A stretch of DNA of 64,000 bases. Source: Hymenolepis diminuta. Taxonomy: Eukaryota > Platyhelminthes > Cestoda > Cyclophyllidea > Hymenolepididae. The stretch is from the NCBI GenBank assembly GCA_900708905.1, contig CAADRB010000009.1, positions 1,901,595 to 1,965,594 on the forward strand, given 5' to 3'. The translations under genes and the position numbers were made by a program. Every line of letters starts with the position of its first letter. The stretch's first letter is position 1. This document shows, one piece after another, positions 1 through 14,200 of this stretch. The notes under the pieces were generated by a model. It was not told the origin of the DNA. It saw nothing but the letters and a program-made list of their open reading frames with translations, and made no database searches.

Positions 1-890
1 AAATATTGGAGTAATTCATTCGAAACAATCCTATAACGTTCAGATTTAAAAAAATTACCTGTCAACCTTGGATTTACATACTGCGTTGAAATAATATACG
101 AGAGGAAATTTGCCTTAAACTGTAAGTTTCCAAGTCCAATTGGAGTTTGAAATACTTGACGTGTACCATATGGCTAATCCTTCGATAAATACAAATCGCA
201 GCACTCTTAGGAATAGAGAGAAGAAGGTGAAAACAAACCATTACAAACGCAGACATTCAATAGAAAAACCTGTCCGAAATATGAAATCTACAGCTGCTTG
301 TAAGATATCAGCGGTAAGAGAGAACTTATCAAGTGCAAACGAGAATAGCTAGTTGTTAAAAACAAAACTGAGCTTGCAGAATCGTTAGAATGAAGTTAAG
401 TCTTGGAATTATTTATGATGTAGCGGTGTATTTATAGATCACTTCAAACGAGTAAAAATAGCACTTGTTACGGATTTTCTGCAATGCTTTTTCGTAATCA
501 CTTATTAACGATTGAAACATGCCGCGTTTGAGAGGAAAAAAATAACTGCCGGTGTGAGTATCAGCTAGCCGCATAGGTATATTCAACCATTCTCTTAGGT
601 TTGGGTACATCGAAACAAACTAATGGCAGTCTAAAGTCAGCAAAATCTTGACGTAATCTTATTTTGCATTCAATTTAATTCTATTGAAATCACCTAAATT
701 TGAAATGGGGCTTTATAATTTGAATTTTGCCTTATAAACAGATTTTTTAAACCTAAAATACGTAACCCATTTTGAAAAAAATTAGGATTTCCCTTTGCAT
801 AATCCACCACCAAATATGCAACCCAGTTTAGCAATTAGTATTCCCTTAAGCTAAACTTTTTAATTCTCATTTAAAATTTGTTCAGTTAAA
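1..890. other. non-coding flank upstream of the KChIP-like gene
   Basis: AT-rich sequence with short chance open frames only. A 70-codon plus-strand frame at 140-352 contains a donor-like GGTAAG at about 313, but its reading phase does not join the exon at 8251, and no protein family is recognisable. Nothing else was supported here. Confidence 0.5.
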
Positions 891-1264
891 ACGGGTTAGC
901 TTTCTCTAGAGTAGGTCACGCAACACAAATCCTTTCCGTCTGTCTGCTCGCGATCGCGGGGTATGTCTGTCCTACTACAAATTTCAGTGCATATGCAATA
1001 CTGGTAATACGCACGCACTCAGTACGCTGACTGTATTTTACTTACAGTGAGGATGTTTACGTGATTCTCCGTTCAGTAGAACCAGTAGGCAACTAACAAA
1101 CTACCAGCAGAGCTAGGAAGGGTGAGTTGGTGAAACAGACAGGAAGGTGTTTAAGAAGAAGAGAGGGCAAAGAGAACATCTTTTTCTTTCACGCATTCGG
1201 CACTGGTGTTCAATTTCTACAACTAGCGAGCTTATGAGGAATTAAAATTAGTCAAATTAAGGAA
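890..1264 (+). promoter_or_regulatory. presumptive promoter and 5' UTR of the KChIP-like gene
   Basis: Seen: this stretch is richer in G, C and CpG than its surroundings. It includes a perfect 10-bp palindrome CGCGATCGCG at 949-958 and a GCATATGC palindrome near 990. From about 1100 it becomes purine-rich (AAGAAGAGAGGGCAAAGAG) and leads to an ATG followed by a strong donor (ATGG|GTGAGT) at 1265-1270. A minimal upstream ORF (ATG AGG AAT TAA) lies near 1233. Inferred: this is the transcription start region and 5' UTR. No clear TATA box is placed correctly, so a TATA-less CpG-type promoter is the simplest reading. Cap-site or RNA-seq data would settle it. Confidence 0.35.
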
Positions 1265-1268
1265 ATGG
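1265..1268 (+). CDS. candidate 4-nt initiator coding exon (ATG G) of the KChIP-like gene
   Basis: The KChIP-like exon at 8251 needs a preceding coding exon that ends after one base of a codon. At 1265-1268 the sequence is ATG G, directly followed by GTGAGT, a near-ideal donor. Joined to the AT at 8251-8252 it makes GAT (Asp), so the protein would start Met-Asp-Ala-Asp-Phe-Asp. The whole CDS then sums to 594 nt, an exact multiple of three (197 residues plus stop), the usual size of the neuronal calcium sensor family. A Met-Asp start lacks the Met-Gly needed for N-myristoylation. This is inferred from phase and splice consensus only; alternative first exons could lie elsewhere in the 7-kb intron or left of the window. 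Confidence 0.35.
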
Positions 1269-4200
1269 GTGAGTTTTACTGAATGTTTCTAAAATCTTCC
1301 GAATTTTGAACATATTACGATAACAATAAAAGGAAACACCTTATTTACACATGCAGGTCAGTGATATTTATTTAAAAATCCATATCAAAGACACTTTTCT
1401 AAAGTTCTCATGGAAAATATTTTTCTAAAAAACGAGTCTTCTATTTTCAGAACAAAACCCGCGTGGTTTTGAATCAGTGAATTTTGAATCCGGCACGTGT
1501 AATGCTTAATGTTAATTAAAATAATACTAATTTTAAACAAATAAACGCGGGTGTTTAAAAGAAATGTTGCCAATTTTGAACACACAAACGCTTTGTTTTC
1601 GGTATTTGATGCTTCATAATTGCGTTTAACTGAATTTAAGAATTTTCATTCAGTAAAATTTTTTAACGAAAGCAATAGATTAAAATTCTGTTTTGAGCTT
1701 AATTACTATTTCCATTCTGTTAGAATTTAATCAAACATTCTATTTCACTACCCGTAAATGAGCATAAGACACGCTTCATGATGGAACGCAGTTAATAATG
1801 CATGTGCTTTAGGCTACAGAAATTTGATGAAGTATTCCTATTTTCGAGACGCATATTAATAAGCAAGATCAAGTAGAAAACACATTATAGGTTCGAAAAG
1901 AAAGCTGAGAGAGGAGAGAGCAAAACTTGGCGTTTTTGGGATATTTGAAATATTTTATGATACAATATATGAAGAAAAAGAATCGATCTGTTGATAAACC
2001 AATAAATTCAAAACCTAACGGTCAGATAATTCTTAATATGTTTTTTTCCATACAAAGATGCATAATCCATCAAAATAGGACCCCTTTTTCTTAAAACTCC
2101 TCTATTTCATTTAAATAAAAAATTATTATATGTATTAAAAACGAAATTTATTTGACATGTTGCCTCAGTAAAATTCTTAAGGTTGCCATTTAGTAATGAT
2201 TTAACCAAGTCTTAGAATGAAAAAATATAGGATTGTTATAAATTTATTTGGTCTGGAAACGTTTTCCTCACAATCCCATTTCTAATCATTTATTCAGGGA
2301 AGCTGCGACGCTGACTAAGGTGTTATAACAGCAGCCGTTCCTTTTATCGTCATGTTATCGTCGTATGCAAACGTACTCACCATCCACAAAAATCTTGAAC
2401 CTTATTCTAGCATAAACTCATTCGATGTTTCCTTTTTAAGTTTGCATTAATAAAAGGCCATTGTTTTGCGTATTTATGATTAAGACTGAATTGCATTTTG
2501 AATTTTCGTCCCACAATGAATGATTTTTTTTACCATTGTTTATCTCATTCTTTTGTTTTGGACACTGTTTTTGTACTGCAATTTCATTGCAGATAAACGT
2601 AAAATTAGGACAGAAAATATACTGTCCTGATATAATTTACAGCCAACTTTATACCAACAAATTATCCTAAAATCTAGTAGGCATATTAGTAATTAAATAT
2701 TTCCTGTTGCAGATAAATCGGTAACTTAAAATTAATGACTGCAATTAAACCCAAATTCATTATATTAGGGGATAAAATATGTATTTTAAAATTAAAATCA
2801 CCTCTACTTTACTATGTCATTTTATTACCACTTTTCATTAAAAGAAAGAAAACAACTTTAAGAATTGTTTTCTGTGCTGCAGAAATGATCTATTTCAAAT
2901 GAAGGCCAATTTAATTGATCGAATATTAACGCATTATTTATTAAAATATTTATTTCTAAATAATCAACTTAGTTTACATATATTACCGTACATGTTACAT
3001 TTATTCCTAAAATAGTAAAAAATAATGACTGTTCCCAAATATTTGCGTTTCCGAAGCTATCAAGTAAGATAATTGGAAGGATCAGTATCACCAAACTTTT
3101 ATGCTCAAAGATTATGCTAGATTACTGGCGCTAATGTTTAGTTGATAGAGGATTTCGCAAACTTTACGAGATGACCATTGATTCAGCACTTTTCCAAAAC
3201 GAATATACAACAGATTACTATTTCTCAACGTTTGCCTTGAAAAATATCCCTGGAGGATCATATTACTATATCATAATTTCCAGACAACGACTAACTAGTC
3301 TCCTTTCTAAGTCTCTACTAATGACCAGAATGGCGTTATCTTTTTACCAATTATGTCTTTCCAGAAAGTTATTTGAATTATTTTTGCCTGAAGAAAATAT
3401 CTTACCAAATAGCAACCTTAGAAACTTCTCTATTTGTCATTTTACATTTTAGTAATTTCATTATTAAAATTCGGCAAATTAAAAATTTTGTCTCCACAGT
3501 CGATGATTATTTATTGGGTAAATCTATTTTAGTACAATCTTCACTAAATTCCAGAAATCCTCTTTGGCTCAAAAGGATTTTGGTCGTCCACATTCATATA
3601 ATTTTTTTGGGAAAAATAAAACTCTGAGTTTGGAGGTACTCAAGCTAACAAATGCACACAAGCATGATAATTTCGCGTTTTCTATTTTTTTTCTATATTA
3701 AAAAAGATTTATACCTGAATCAAGCGAAATAAATTATCGACAATGTCTAATTTGGTATATCTATTGTTTTCAAGTGCTAACTGTTGGGAAATTGTGATTT
3801 TTTTCTTGAGAAAATATGTATTTCAACCATGCTGCTAAGCAAATTTGATTAAAGGCGCCAAGATATTATTGAAAAAATAACTATCTGACTTCACTTATAA
3901 CATCAGAATAACGAAGAGGAGAGTATGGTGCTAATCATTTATAGGACTCCTAGATTTCTTTGGCCGTTCTTTGTACGGAGCTCATCCGAAAGGTGCTTAT
4001 AATTGCAAGTGGATGAATATTAGAGGCTTAGCGTTGGACTATTTATCTGATGTACATAGGTGATCTAAACTTTTAATAGGACATCAGAAAATGTTACGAC
4101 ATTTCATCTCAGAGATTTTCGATTTTGAATTAGCTACAAATGAATGAGTGTCTAACATACGTATCAACCGTACGAATATTTCTTGGATACAGAAATTAAG

Positions 4201-7200
4201 ACTGATTTCAGAAAATAACATCTTGAGTTTTCTGTTATTTTATCCTCCTTTTCTTTTCTCCAATAAGCATGGATATTTAAAGTTTTTCGGTTACTTAAGA
4301 TTATTTAAGTTAGCAACTGAATTTTGAATGATGCAATATCTACAATAATATAAACAAGTGATTTTAAATGTAATTTATATTCTTATATAATATTTATAAG
4401 CAAAAACCATTTCAAAATCGCGAAACTTGAAATATATGGTGGAATACGAAAATAAAATGCTCTCAGTTTTAAATGTTTGTTTTATATTAAAATTGTGCAA
4501 ATTGACAAAAAGCAATAGCGAAAGATAAAAATTTTTTAATTCAACAAATCCCTTCTTATTTATTTTAGAAGTGCTTTAGAAGAGATAAGTTGTCATTAGC
4601 AATAAATTTTTAGTTGCAATTTATTCATAAGATAAGATTACATCACAAAAATCAGACAAGTAAAAGCACACATATAGTGTTCTAAATTTGGCAAAGAAAT
4701 GGGGTGGAGAACATTTTTTTATAAATTGTTTGGACATATCGATTAAGATTAAAAATTTAAAAGTTCCTAGATCGATGAAGTGCTTTACTATTGTTCAAAT
4801 GCTCATTCGAATAAAAAACAACCAAAATTTTAAATATTGTAAAGATTCCATGAGGTAATATATCCAACAAGTGTTGTTGGCGTGTGCAAAATTTTTAGAT
4901 TTCATAATCAGTACAAATCTGCCTTATATAACTTTTATAATTTTTTAAAATTTGCTTAATTTTAAGGATCACATTCCAGTAACCTGCATCACTGTTACAT
5001 TTATTTAATATTTTCCATCATTTAAAAGTCTAATGATTCTTTGAACTTCATAGACAATAAAACATGAATTACTGAATTACTTTTAAATTACTTGCATATT
5101 TAAACACCTTAATCCGTAATTGAATTAAAAATTTAACTTTGACAGCAACGCAATCTATTCAAATTTATTTTACAAAAATGTTGAAAGTAGCATATTCCTA
5201 CAAAATGTCAAAATTTGACGCAATAATAGCCGGTAAAACGTGAAATTTAATCTCCCTTCAAGCTTTTGCAGCAGGAATTGAAAGCAAAGAACATATTAAA
5301 AAATAACTTCTTAATTAAATACACTGTGCAAATGAATGGATTTCTGATTAAATAATACCGGTCACAAGGTATTGAACATCGTAGACAAGCATTAATACGA
5401 TCTAGATGATGAATAGTGAAATTTGAATTTTGGAACATGAAGTAGTATTATATGACCCCAGTCCAAAAGTTAAGTGAAGTAAGACTTTTTGATACTTGAG
5501 TTTTGCAATCAGTATTAGTTCGATCTCCTTCTCTTTATCATTTGGTCAACATACTGTTATTCCTTGTTATTTGCTATTCATAATTAACAAATATTAATTT
5601 TCTAATAATAATAATATCTTATGGAATTTAGTTTTAAAAGCTACATTATTGATGTTTACCTCATATTGCACCAATTCAAAATTTAAAAAATTGCTTGAAT
5701 TATTCTCAGAATGACAAATAAATTGCTAATTGATAACATTTCCTTGAGAGATAGTGAAATAAATTATTTCATTTCAGAACAATCATTTTAAATAACTGAG
5801 GAGATAAGTTAAAAGAATTTTTCATAAATATTCAAAATTTATTAATCTGCAGAAATACCCCAATCGAATGAGTCTCAAGATTTGTTGCATTAAGATATTT
5901 GAATGCATATACGTTCGATTTATTTTACACGTTACCTGCCCCTAATACATTTGATATTGTATTTATATAAGTTTATGTTGAAAATCACAAATTAGTTTTA
6001 GTTTATAGAAAAAAATTCTGAATTTAGTACGGGTAAATTGCATGAAGATCGCGTTGTTAAATAAAAAGATAATATAAAAATATTAATAATAAAAATATCA
6101 CACATTAAAACTTAAGAAATTCGTAACAAGTACTAGACCTTCAAAAATTTCACCAATATCTTTATAGACCGCTTTTAGAATTTCTGAAATAAAATGATAT
6201 TTATTGAAAATGAAAAATATTATTGACATAATATTTTGGTCATACCTTCACCTGCTTGTTGAAGGAACCAACAATAATTACGATAGATTTAGATTTATCC
6301 CGACTTATGAAAGATATCTGAGTGTGTAATTTCGAATAATAAAATAACATCCTTTGCGGTTTACAAAATATGACTGAACAATTCCACTTGTAATATCTGA
6401 CTACTTTATGTAAGTAAACATTTACACGGTTGGTTTAAATAACGCAGGTTATTTAATTATTATTTAATTGCAAAATGGGCACAGTGTATCTCTCTATGGA
6501 GGTTACTTCCAAACCGCGGAATTAATCAATATATAACAGTTGTACTTAAATCTTGTTAGTAGCATATTTATCTCGACAGCTCTCAACGCTGTGCGATGAT
6601 AGTGTGATTGCTTGAAATATGCATTTCAGTGTGATCCCCATTTCGTTCGAAGTCATCATAAATCTCTCGCAGTTAACTGATTACCTTTATATCTTAGATG
6701 GGTGGCTGTAATTTAATATCTTACATTATGAAGTTTCCTGAAAATTAAAAAAAATAAGATTACTAAAAGGGATACGCAATAAAAATAATAATGAGAAATT
6801 TTCACAGCAACGTCATTAAAACCCTGCAAAAGTGTCAAAAGTTTTAGAAGCGATATGGGAGCATTTTGACATTTCCTTTTGTTTTTTAAAAATCCTCCTT
6901 TTAAACCTAATTGATAATGAATTTAAGATAACTGTCAACTTCTATAGTTAATTTCATAAATGTCGTTTCTTCACTCCATAACCGATATTTAATGCATCAA
7001 AATAGATAATTATGTATTATTTTATTTAGACATGATAAACGAATATTTTCCAATCAAATAAATATTCAAGATTTCATCATTTAACCAATTGTTAACGTAG
7101 GGTTTATAGAAACATAGACAGATTAAATGGATGAAAAATTATTGAAATGAGACATTAAATTGGAGCATCAGGGGAATAAATTTATTTTTATGTTATCATT

Positions 7201-8250
7201 TTAATATTATATTCTTTAGTTCTTTCCTAACTTTAGTATACAATTTGATTTTGCCATTAATGATGGCATTGTCTGACTTCTTATTCTATTAACAGCATTG
7301 CAAGATAATATATTCAAAACCAAGTCACTGAGAAATCACACAAACTCAATGATGACAATAACTATAATCCAGCAACTGCCATCATATAGTACTTTATTAT
7401 TTGTTGGAAATTAATGTTTGTCAAAGTTACCATGATAGGAATTTTATCATTTGTTGAAATAATGTATTGTAATATTTCAAGTCATAAAAGTGAGATAGAT
7501 GATATATTAATGTTCCAGTGGGTTACCCTATTAACGTGTATAACCAATAAAGTTGCAGATTAAGAAAAAGTGCATGTTTTACGTAACTCGCAAATACTAT
7601 TGGTAGTTATCCAAAAGTCGCACGTTTATTGGCTGCGGTTATGGAGAAGGAAATAGGATGCGCAAAACCGCTGGTATCCATTAGGGTAATAACACATATA
7701 GATTCGCATATGTCTTAGAGACAATCAATGTGATAGAACCGGAAGGGAGATTTTATTTTCGTCTTAGTTATGCCATTTGCATTTCGAAAAGGATTTAAAG
7801 CTGCACTCTCTCGAATCACGGATAAGAGCAACAAAACTATTGGTACTGCGTGATTTTATTTTACATTTATTTCAGTTCGGTAATGTGTTTTTGCACTAGA
7901 GTTAAAAATAAAACGTTCATTAAGTAAGACTGTAATTTTGCTGAATAATATGAAAAGAATTGATTCCCACTTTCTTTTCATTAAATAACAAGTTTTATAT
8001 GCAGTTTCAATAATCAATCTAAATCGAAATAATATTCTGGATAATAAATTCGTTATAACGCTATGCTGCTAAAAGTGGCTTTTATTTATAGAAATTCACT
8101 TAAATTGGATTATAAATTAAAATTCTCTTAAAATTTCATTCTAAATTTGTATTCTTCAGAGACCATTTTAATCAAAAGCATGATCCACTTAGCAAACAAA
8201 AAACATGTGTATAATAAAATAATCTTTAAAATTTCTTTCTTTTTTAATAG
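1269..8250 (+). other. putative first intron (about 7 kb) of the KChIP-like gene
   Basis: No exon, RNA gene or recognisable transposon was found in this AT-rich stretch. Its open frames are short (93 codons or fewer), overlap in several frames and resemble no family. It ends in a good acceptor, a T-rich tract followed by TTAATAG at 8241-8250. In vertebrate KChIP genes, alternative N-terminal exons sit in long first introns, so further variant start exons could be hidden here, but none could be supported from sequence alone. Confidence 0.4.
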
Positions 8251-11200
8251 ATGCAGATTTTGACGAGGTAGAAACAAGTTATTTTCATCAGAAACCGGCC
8301 TCAATTCAAACCCTTCTTAAGAGCACGCAATTTTCCCGCCGAGAATTGCAAATAATCTATCGCGGTTTTAAGGAGGTATGCCTTTCTTAATTTGATAATT
8401 ATTTCTAGGAATGAAATATTGATAAGATTATTATCTGAGTGGAAACAAAGAGATTTTTCCTAACTCATTCAGGACAAAGTATAATGAAGCGAAGATAAAG
8501 GAGAATTTTAATCTCGGGTTGCTCTTAATCTTATAAATTGGGAAATTTTGGCAAAACTTTTAGAGGATATCAAAATATATGACTTAAATTCGATTTTCAT
8601 TTTCCCATAGTTTGCTCTCAAGTGAATCGAAACTTCTGTAAAGACCGTTAAAACGAAGGTATTTTAAATCAAGGTACACAGTGATGAGGTAGAACGATTA
8701 AAGAAGGATGATAGTCCCAAAATGCATTATTAATATGAAAATATTTATGGCTGCCTTTGTAACTTCAAACTAGATATGAACTCTATTGATAATTGAACGG
8801 CTTTTATAGATTTGGTTCTTAATAATGAAAACTGCTTACAAATTTGTTAATGGTAATAATTATGACAAAAGTACTTTAATGTAATGCAACAGCATGTGCG
8901 AGTGAATTTAGTTTAACTAAAGGTTAAATTTTCCATACACGACCTCGAGTTTGAATCATACGAATCCGTTAAACTTTGGGATTTATGAAATGAACAACGG
9001 CAGACCATGGTTATAAATGCGAGTTTCTAATAAATCAATGGAAAAATAAGTTATTTAATCGGCATAATAGATAAGATAAATATTTCCTGACAAATCCGAA
9101 ATTATCAATATCCTCCAAAAATTCAATACATAAGAGTTCAAACTTCACCTAGTAATAACTTGTCAGATCTCATGGTTACTATGTTACCTCATATATTACT
9201 TACTTATGTCAAAGTAGATTCTAGCTGTACAGATTTTGAAGAAAATTTTTCAGTGATATGTCTTTCACCTCTTTGTAGGCATTAATATCTTGTGTTCTAT
9301 TAGGCAGATGAAACTCAATTCGTTGGAGAAAATTTAGAAATTTCCTAAATAACACCAACGGATAGAACTGTATAAACTCGCTTCCCAACCAGTCATTAAC
9401 AAGCAAGTAAATGGAGGTTGATATGAACTAGATAATATTTTCCTCGATTTCTGTAAATAATAAATAAACAATCATTTGCACCATGAATATTTATATCTGT
9501 TCTGTATTATGTCTTCAGGATTGTCCAACCGGATTCCTTACAGAGGATATTTTCAAAATGATTTATGGAAAGTTTTTCCCTCAAGGAGGTGAGATATGTT
9601 TATTAATTTTTATTTGATAGATAAAGCGTAAATTTTGCACAGTTTGCACAAAACTTTCTAATTTTGTTAGAATAATTTTATTACTGAATGATGATACTGC
9701 TTAATACAAGTAACATTACTTCGTATAGTAATAAGCCTTGGTTCACTTCATTTCATGATCGTGAAATGTTTTTTCTTTTGAAATTAAAATTTAGCTAAAT
9801 CTAAATAACAGAAAACACATTAAAGTAAGTGATTTATATATAAGACAACAATTTTACGGTTGAGGTATACAAAATCAGATTGATAATTACTCCATAATTT
9901 ATAAATTTTGCATAATTTTCGCTTACAACTTGGATTTCCACTTGAAAAGAATACTTATTAATCACAAAATTAAATGCAAATAGGTTGCGCTAGTCAAGTT
10001 TCTTAAAAGTTTTCCCCAAAAATATTTCTTTGATACGTTCAAATTAAATTAAAATTTTTCAGTATCAAATTACTTTCTCAGAAAAATATCACTTTTAAAA
10101 TAACTTGTTGAATGTTTCAAAAATGCGGGAACAATTAACCCAGTTGTAAGCCAAGTGAATAAACAGGAACCACATGATCAGAGCAGTAACTATAAAGCAG
10201 CAGCAATAAATGAATGATAATTGCAAAAGTGTTATTTTCACGGAGTAGTTCCATTCATCAGAAGCATTTTTCGTTTTTCTATACTTATAACTTGCGACAA
10301 TGCTTTATTTTTTTATAAATATAAATTTGTATTTGCGAAATAGTAATATGCTTCGGTAAGGGACATATATGGACTTGTACTGTACTATATGTTCTTAGTT
10401 TATTTAAATTATAGAAGCTTTATCGATTCACTTTCTCATTGGAGGTGTTATTTGTTTTGAGATACTTAAGTTTGCCAAAGTTCAGACTTAAAGATATAAT
10501 TGTATCCCGAGCTCAAGCGCTCAATATTGATTTGATTGACAAGGTGGTTTAATGGAATATGTGTTCATACCTTTTTATTCGTTATCTTTTGAGTAGAAAA
10601 GGCTTCTTTAACAGCAGAATTCACTGGATTTCAATTACAGCGTTAATTTTTGAAAAGTAGGATGATCGTTTTTATATGTTTCAACGTTAATCTAAAATTC
10701 ATATCGCATATTATATCATTCAGAAAGACGGTACATTTAGGGGACAATAGACATTAATGTGATTTGCAAAAGATAGTGCAGTCATGTGTACATTAAATTA
10801 AAGGAACTTATTAAGAATGGGCCTTTACTTTTCGGTATTATAGTATTTTAAAGCTAATTTGATAAGTAATGGTATAAAAGACCATAATAAAACTAGTGAG
10901 CTATTAATAGTTCAACTTTCTTAACCATCCATGACATTCTCTTGTACAGAACATTATAGGATATCCTTTACCTTATGTGTGTTGATGTTAAATAAAAAAT
11001 CACATCTTTATAATTCCTTATTGTTAAAACTAATAAAAGTTTTATTTATATTTGGTTATATTATGACAGGTTATATTCTAAATTAATAGAAATTGTCTTT
11101 ATTTTATGCGTTATTTTATTTTAATAACTTTTCAATAACCGAATTTTCACGCAATTCATATCAGCACACTACTTGAAGAGAATATCATTTCATAAAAATA

Positions 11201-14200
11201 AATTATTGGCTTTGCAAAATTTCATAATCAGAGCGATAGTTTACGCTTTAAATTATTATTTAAAGTAGAAGTATACGAATGGATGAAAATTTAATCAACA
11301 AAACACAGTTTATAAAGTATTCAAAATTCTTTTAAAATCTTAAAATTACGGATGCCTTCTCTAGTCGACAATTACAGTTATTTTGAACATTTGCTTCGCG
11401 CCTCAATTAATACAATGCGTTTCACTGGTTTAACAAGGTCTTTTGTATCTTGAAAGAGAAGAATAGACCTTTTCGGTTCTCGTTTTTAGATGCCAGTATG
11501 TACGCCCAGTATGTGTTCCGAACATTTGCAAACTCAAATCAAGGCAAAATAACATTTGAGGTGAGCTTTTTAGTAGCCCTCATTTTATGAAATCTTATTT
11601 CATTTTTATTATCATTATACGAACATAAGGTCGTGCTTGACGCAAAATTTAAATTTCACTGGAAATGTGAACAGCTGCAAAATATTTCATTTTTGCTTAA
11701 GGCGTAAATTAAAGTGCAACGCGAACAATGTGACACCTGGGCTCAAATTAAGTTTAAAGGAAATAATAATCTTCTTCAAATCTATTTTATTTTACCACTT
11801 TGTGATATTGAAATAAGCTGAACTTTATCTTGAGCAATTATTAATCTTTTAATTATAAAAATGGGTATTAAAGAGTATTTGATAATTCTTTGATTCCAAT
11901 TCTCCTATCTTAACAATTATATATGCACCGATGACATACAGTGGATTGGCAATTCAGAATTAAAACAAAAAAATTGTTTGTGAACGATAGTGACATCGAA
12001 TAAAGCCATGTCAAGATCAATTTCAAATTTAGAACATGTCAATTTATTCCGGAGAAAATTAATTAAAATAGTGCTCTTTTAAATGGACACTCTCAGTTAT
12101 TACAATGAGGAAACATAGAAGAGTAGGAAGAAAGAGCAACCATGCAATCAATTAGCTGACATTGTTATTCCGAGGGAGTAGACTTGTGGTGATGTACCTT
12201 ACACAAAATTATTTGGAGAAACGGGATAATTGTTGATAAGCAGACCATGATATTATTTCATCTCCATTATTATTATTACATGACAGTTGTAATGACAGAC
12301 TTATTTTGAGTAACTAACTTTTGTGGACTGTTTGATCACTCTATTTTTTTATTACCTTTGCAGAGCTATTAATTCTGGTTAATTTTCAATATTTCACCGA
12401 ATAAATCAAATTGTGACAAATACCAAAATTTAAATCGCGGTATTAATTTTTTTAAAATTGTGTGATTTAACTCAATGTAATTATAATAGAAACTTAAAAT
12501 TACTTGAATGTATAGAGCTCTTTAAATAAACTTTTGCATTTTATCCAGTTATTGCATTTAAATATATGTATATATAAACGTTTTAAAACGCATTTTATGT
12601 TAATATATAATTTTTAATTAAATAAAAACAAAGATGGCTAATTATAATATTTTTCGTTTCATTCAAAAATAGTCATATTGCGTTTATTTAATGAATTATT
12701 TTGAGTTAAAGTTTAGAAATTCTTATTGAATATTTTAATAATCAAAATTTGATTAGCATTATCACGGAAAATCAAAATAATATATTTTTAAGTAGAATTA
12801 TTGTGAAAGTTATTATTTTGCAGGATTTTTATTAAGCATAAAAAGATTATAAATACCTTTTTTTTAATTTGCTGTAGCAACTCGTCCGATGTCTCTCAGC
12901 CTTGATTCATGGTACTTCAGCTAACAAACTGATGTGGATCTTTAATCTTTATGACACCGAAGGTGACGGTGTAATTGATAAGACTGAAATGCTTAAGGTC
13001 GTCCAATCCATCTATAGTCTACTTGGAAAACACACCGACCCACCATACGAAGAAGCATCTGTCAAAGAACATATGGAATTTGTCTTCAGTGTAAGTACAA
13101 ATCATGGAGTCAATGTTTCATTGCTTAATGAAAATTAAGAATAATTATTGGAATTAAATAAGAGTTTATTGAATATTGCAAAAATACATTGATAAGGAGT
13201 AATAAATATTACAAATATCCGAAATTTATTCTATGGATTTTGTTTTTAAATATCCACCGTATTTTTATGGAATTTTTCATTGGAATAATCGATATTGGCA
13301 CAGGTTTTCAATATTAAATTGTTTTGTGTTATGCTTGTTCAAATTGCTACATACTTGTTAATGACCAATACACTACAAATAAGAGAGCTGTGCTTCTCTT
13401 TGTAATGTAAAAGATTTGATTATTAAATTGAGTGGTCTAATTTATGCTATAGCACTTTCAGATGAGCAACTGTACAGCCAACTATGAAGCTCTGTAACAC
13501 ATATATAATTATTTCAGTCGTATTCTGTGTTAGTCTGAGTCACAATCGCTCTTTTACGATTAAATTATATGAAAAGTTGGTCACCTCACATAGTCATTCC
13601 CTGTTGAGCCACATTGGGATTTTTTCACAACTACAAATTTTTAAACCCTCTTTGAGGTAGGATATTAAGTCGGAAGTAATATCCGGTATTTATATAAGCG
13701 GACGTTTTTGGAAAAAATATCGTGTAATAGGTCTTAAATTCCCTAATCGTAAAAAAGCGTAAAATAATGTTAAATTTACACGGCCATCAGATTGATTTGA
13801 CTCTTAAAATTGTCCTATTGATGCATGGTAATGCGTGAAAAGGTGTTTTCACCTATTATTTAAATAAAATAGGTAACGAAAATGTCATTAAATATTATTT
13901 TTGGATAACAAGCTAACAAATCTCAAATCTTACTAGTTGAATATTTTAAAGTCATGCAAATATGCAAATGAAGTTGTATGCTTTTTTCAAACAATTTTTT
14001 GATACATATATGAATAAAGATATTTATAAAAATGATAATAAATGAATGCCTGAATTTGGTCTTAAATACTGATTTGTTTTGCAAACAAGTAGTTAATTTG
14101 TTATTCTTGCCTTTAGGACAAACCTTCAATTCAAATTGGCTTTGCATGTATTCCGTAAATTTTAAGGGACATTAATGCACCAAATGCACTAAGAGGTCTT

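Noticed and set aside
140..352. 70-codon frame with donor-like GGTAAG considered as first exon of the KChIP-like gene
   Set aside because: Its donor leaves phase 0, but the exon at 8251 requires phase 1. The phase-1 frame has a stop just upstream and no ATG.
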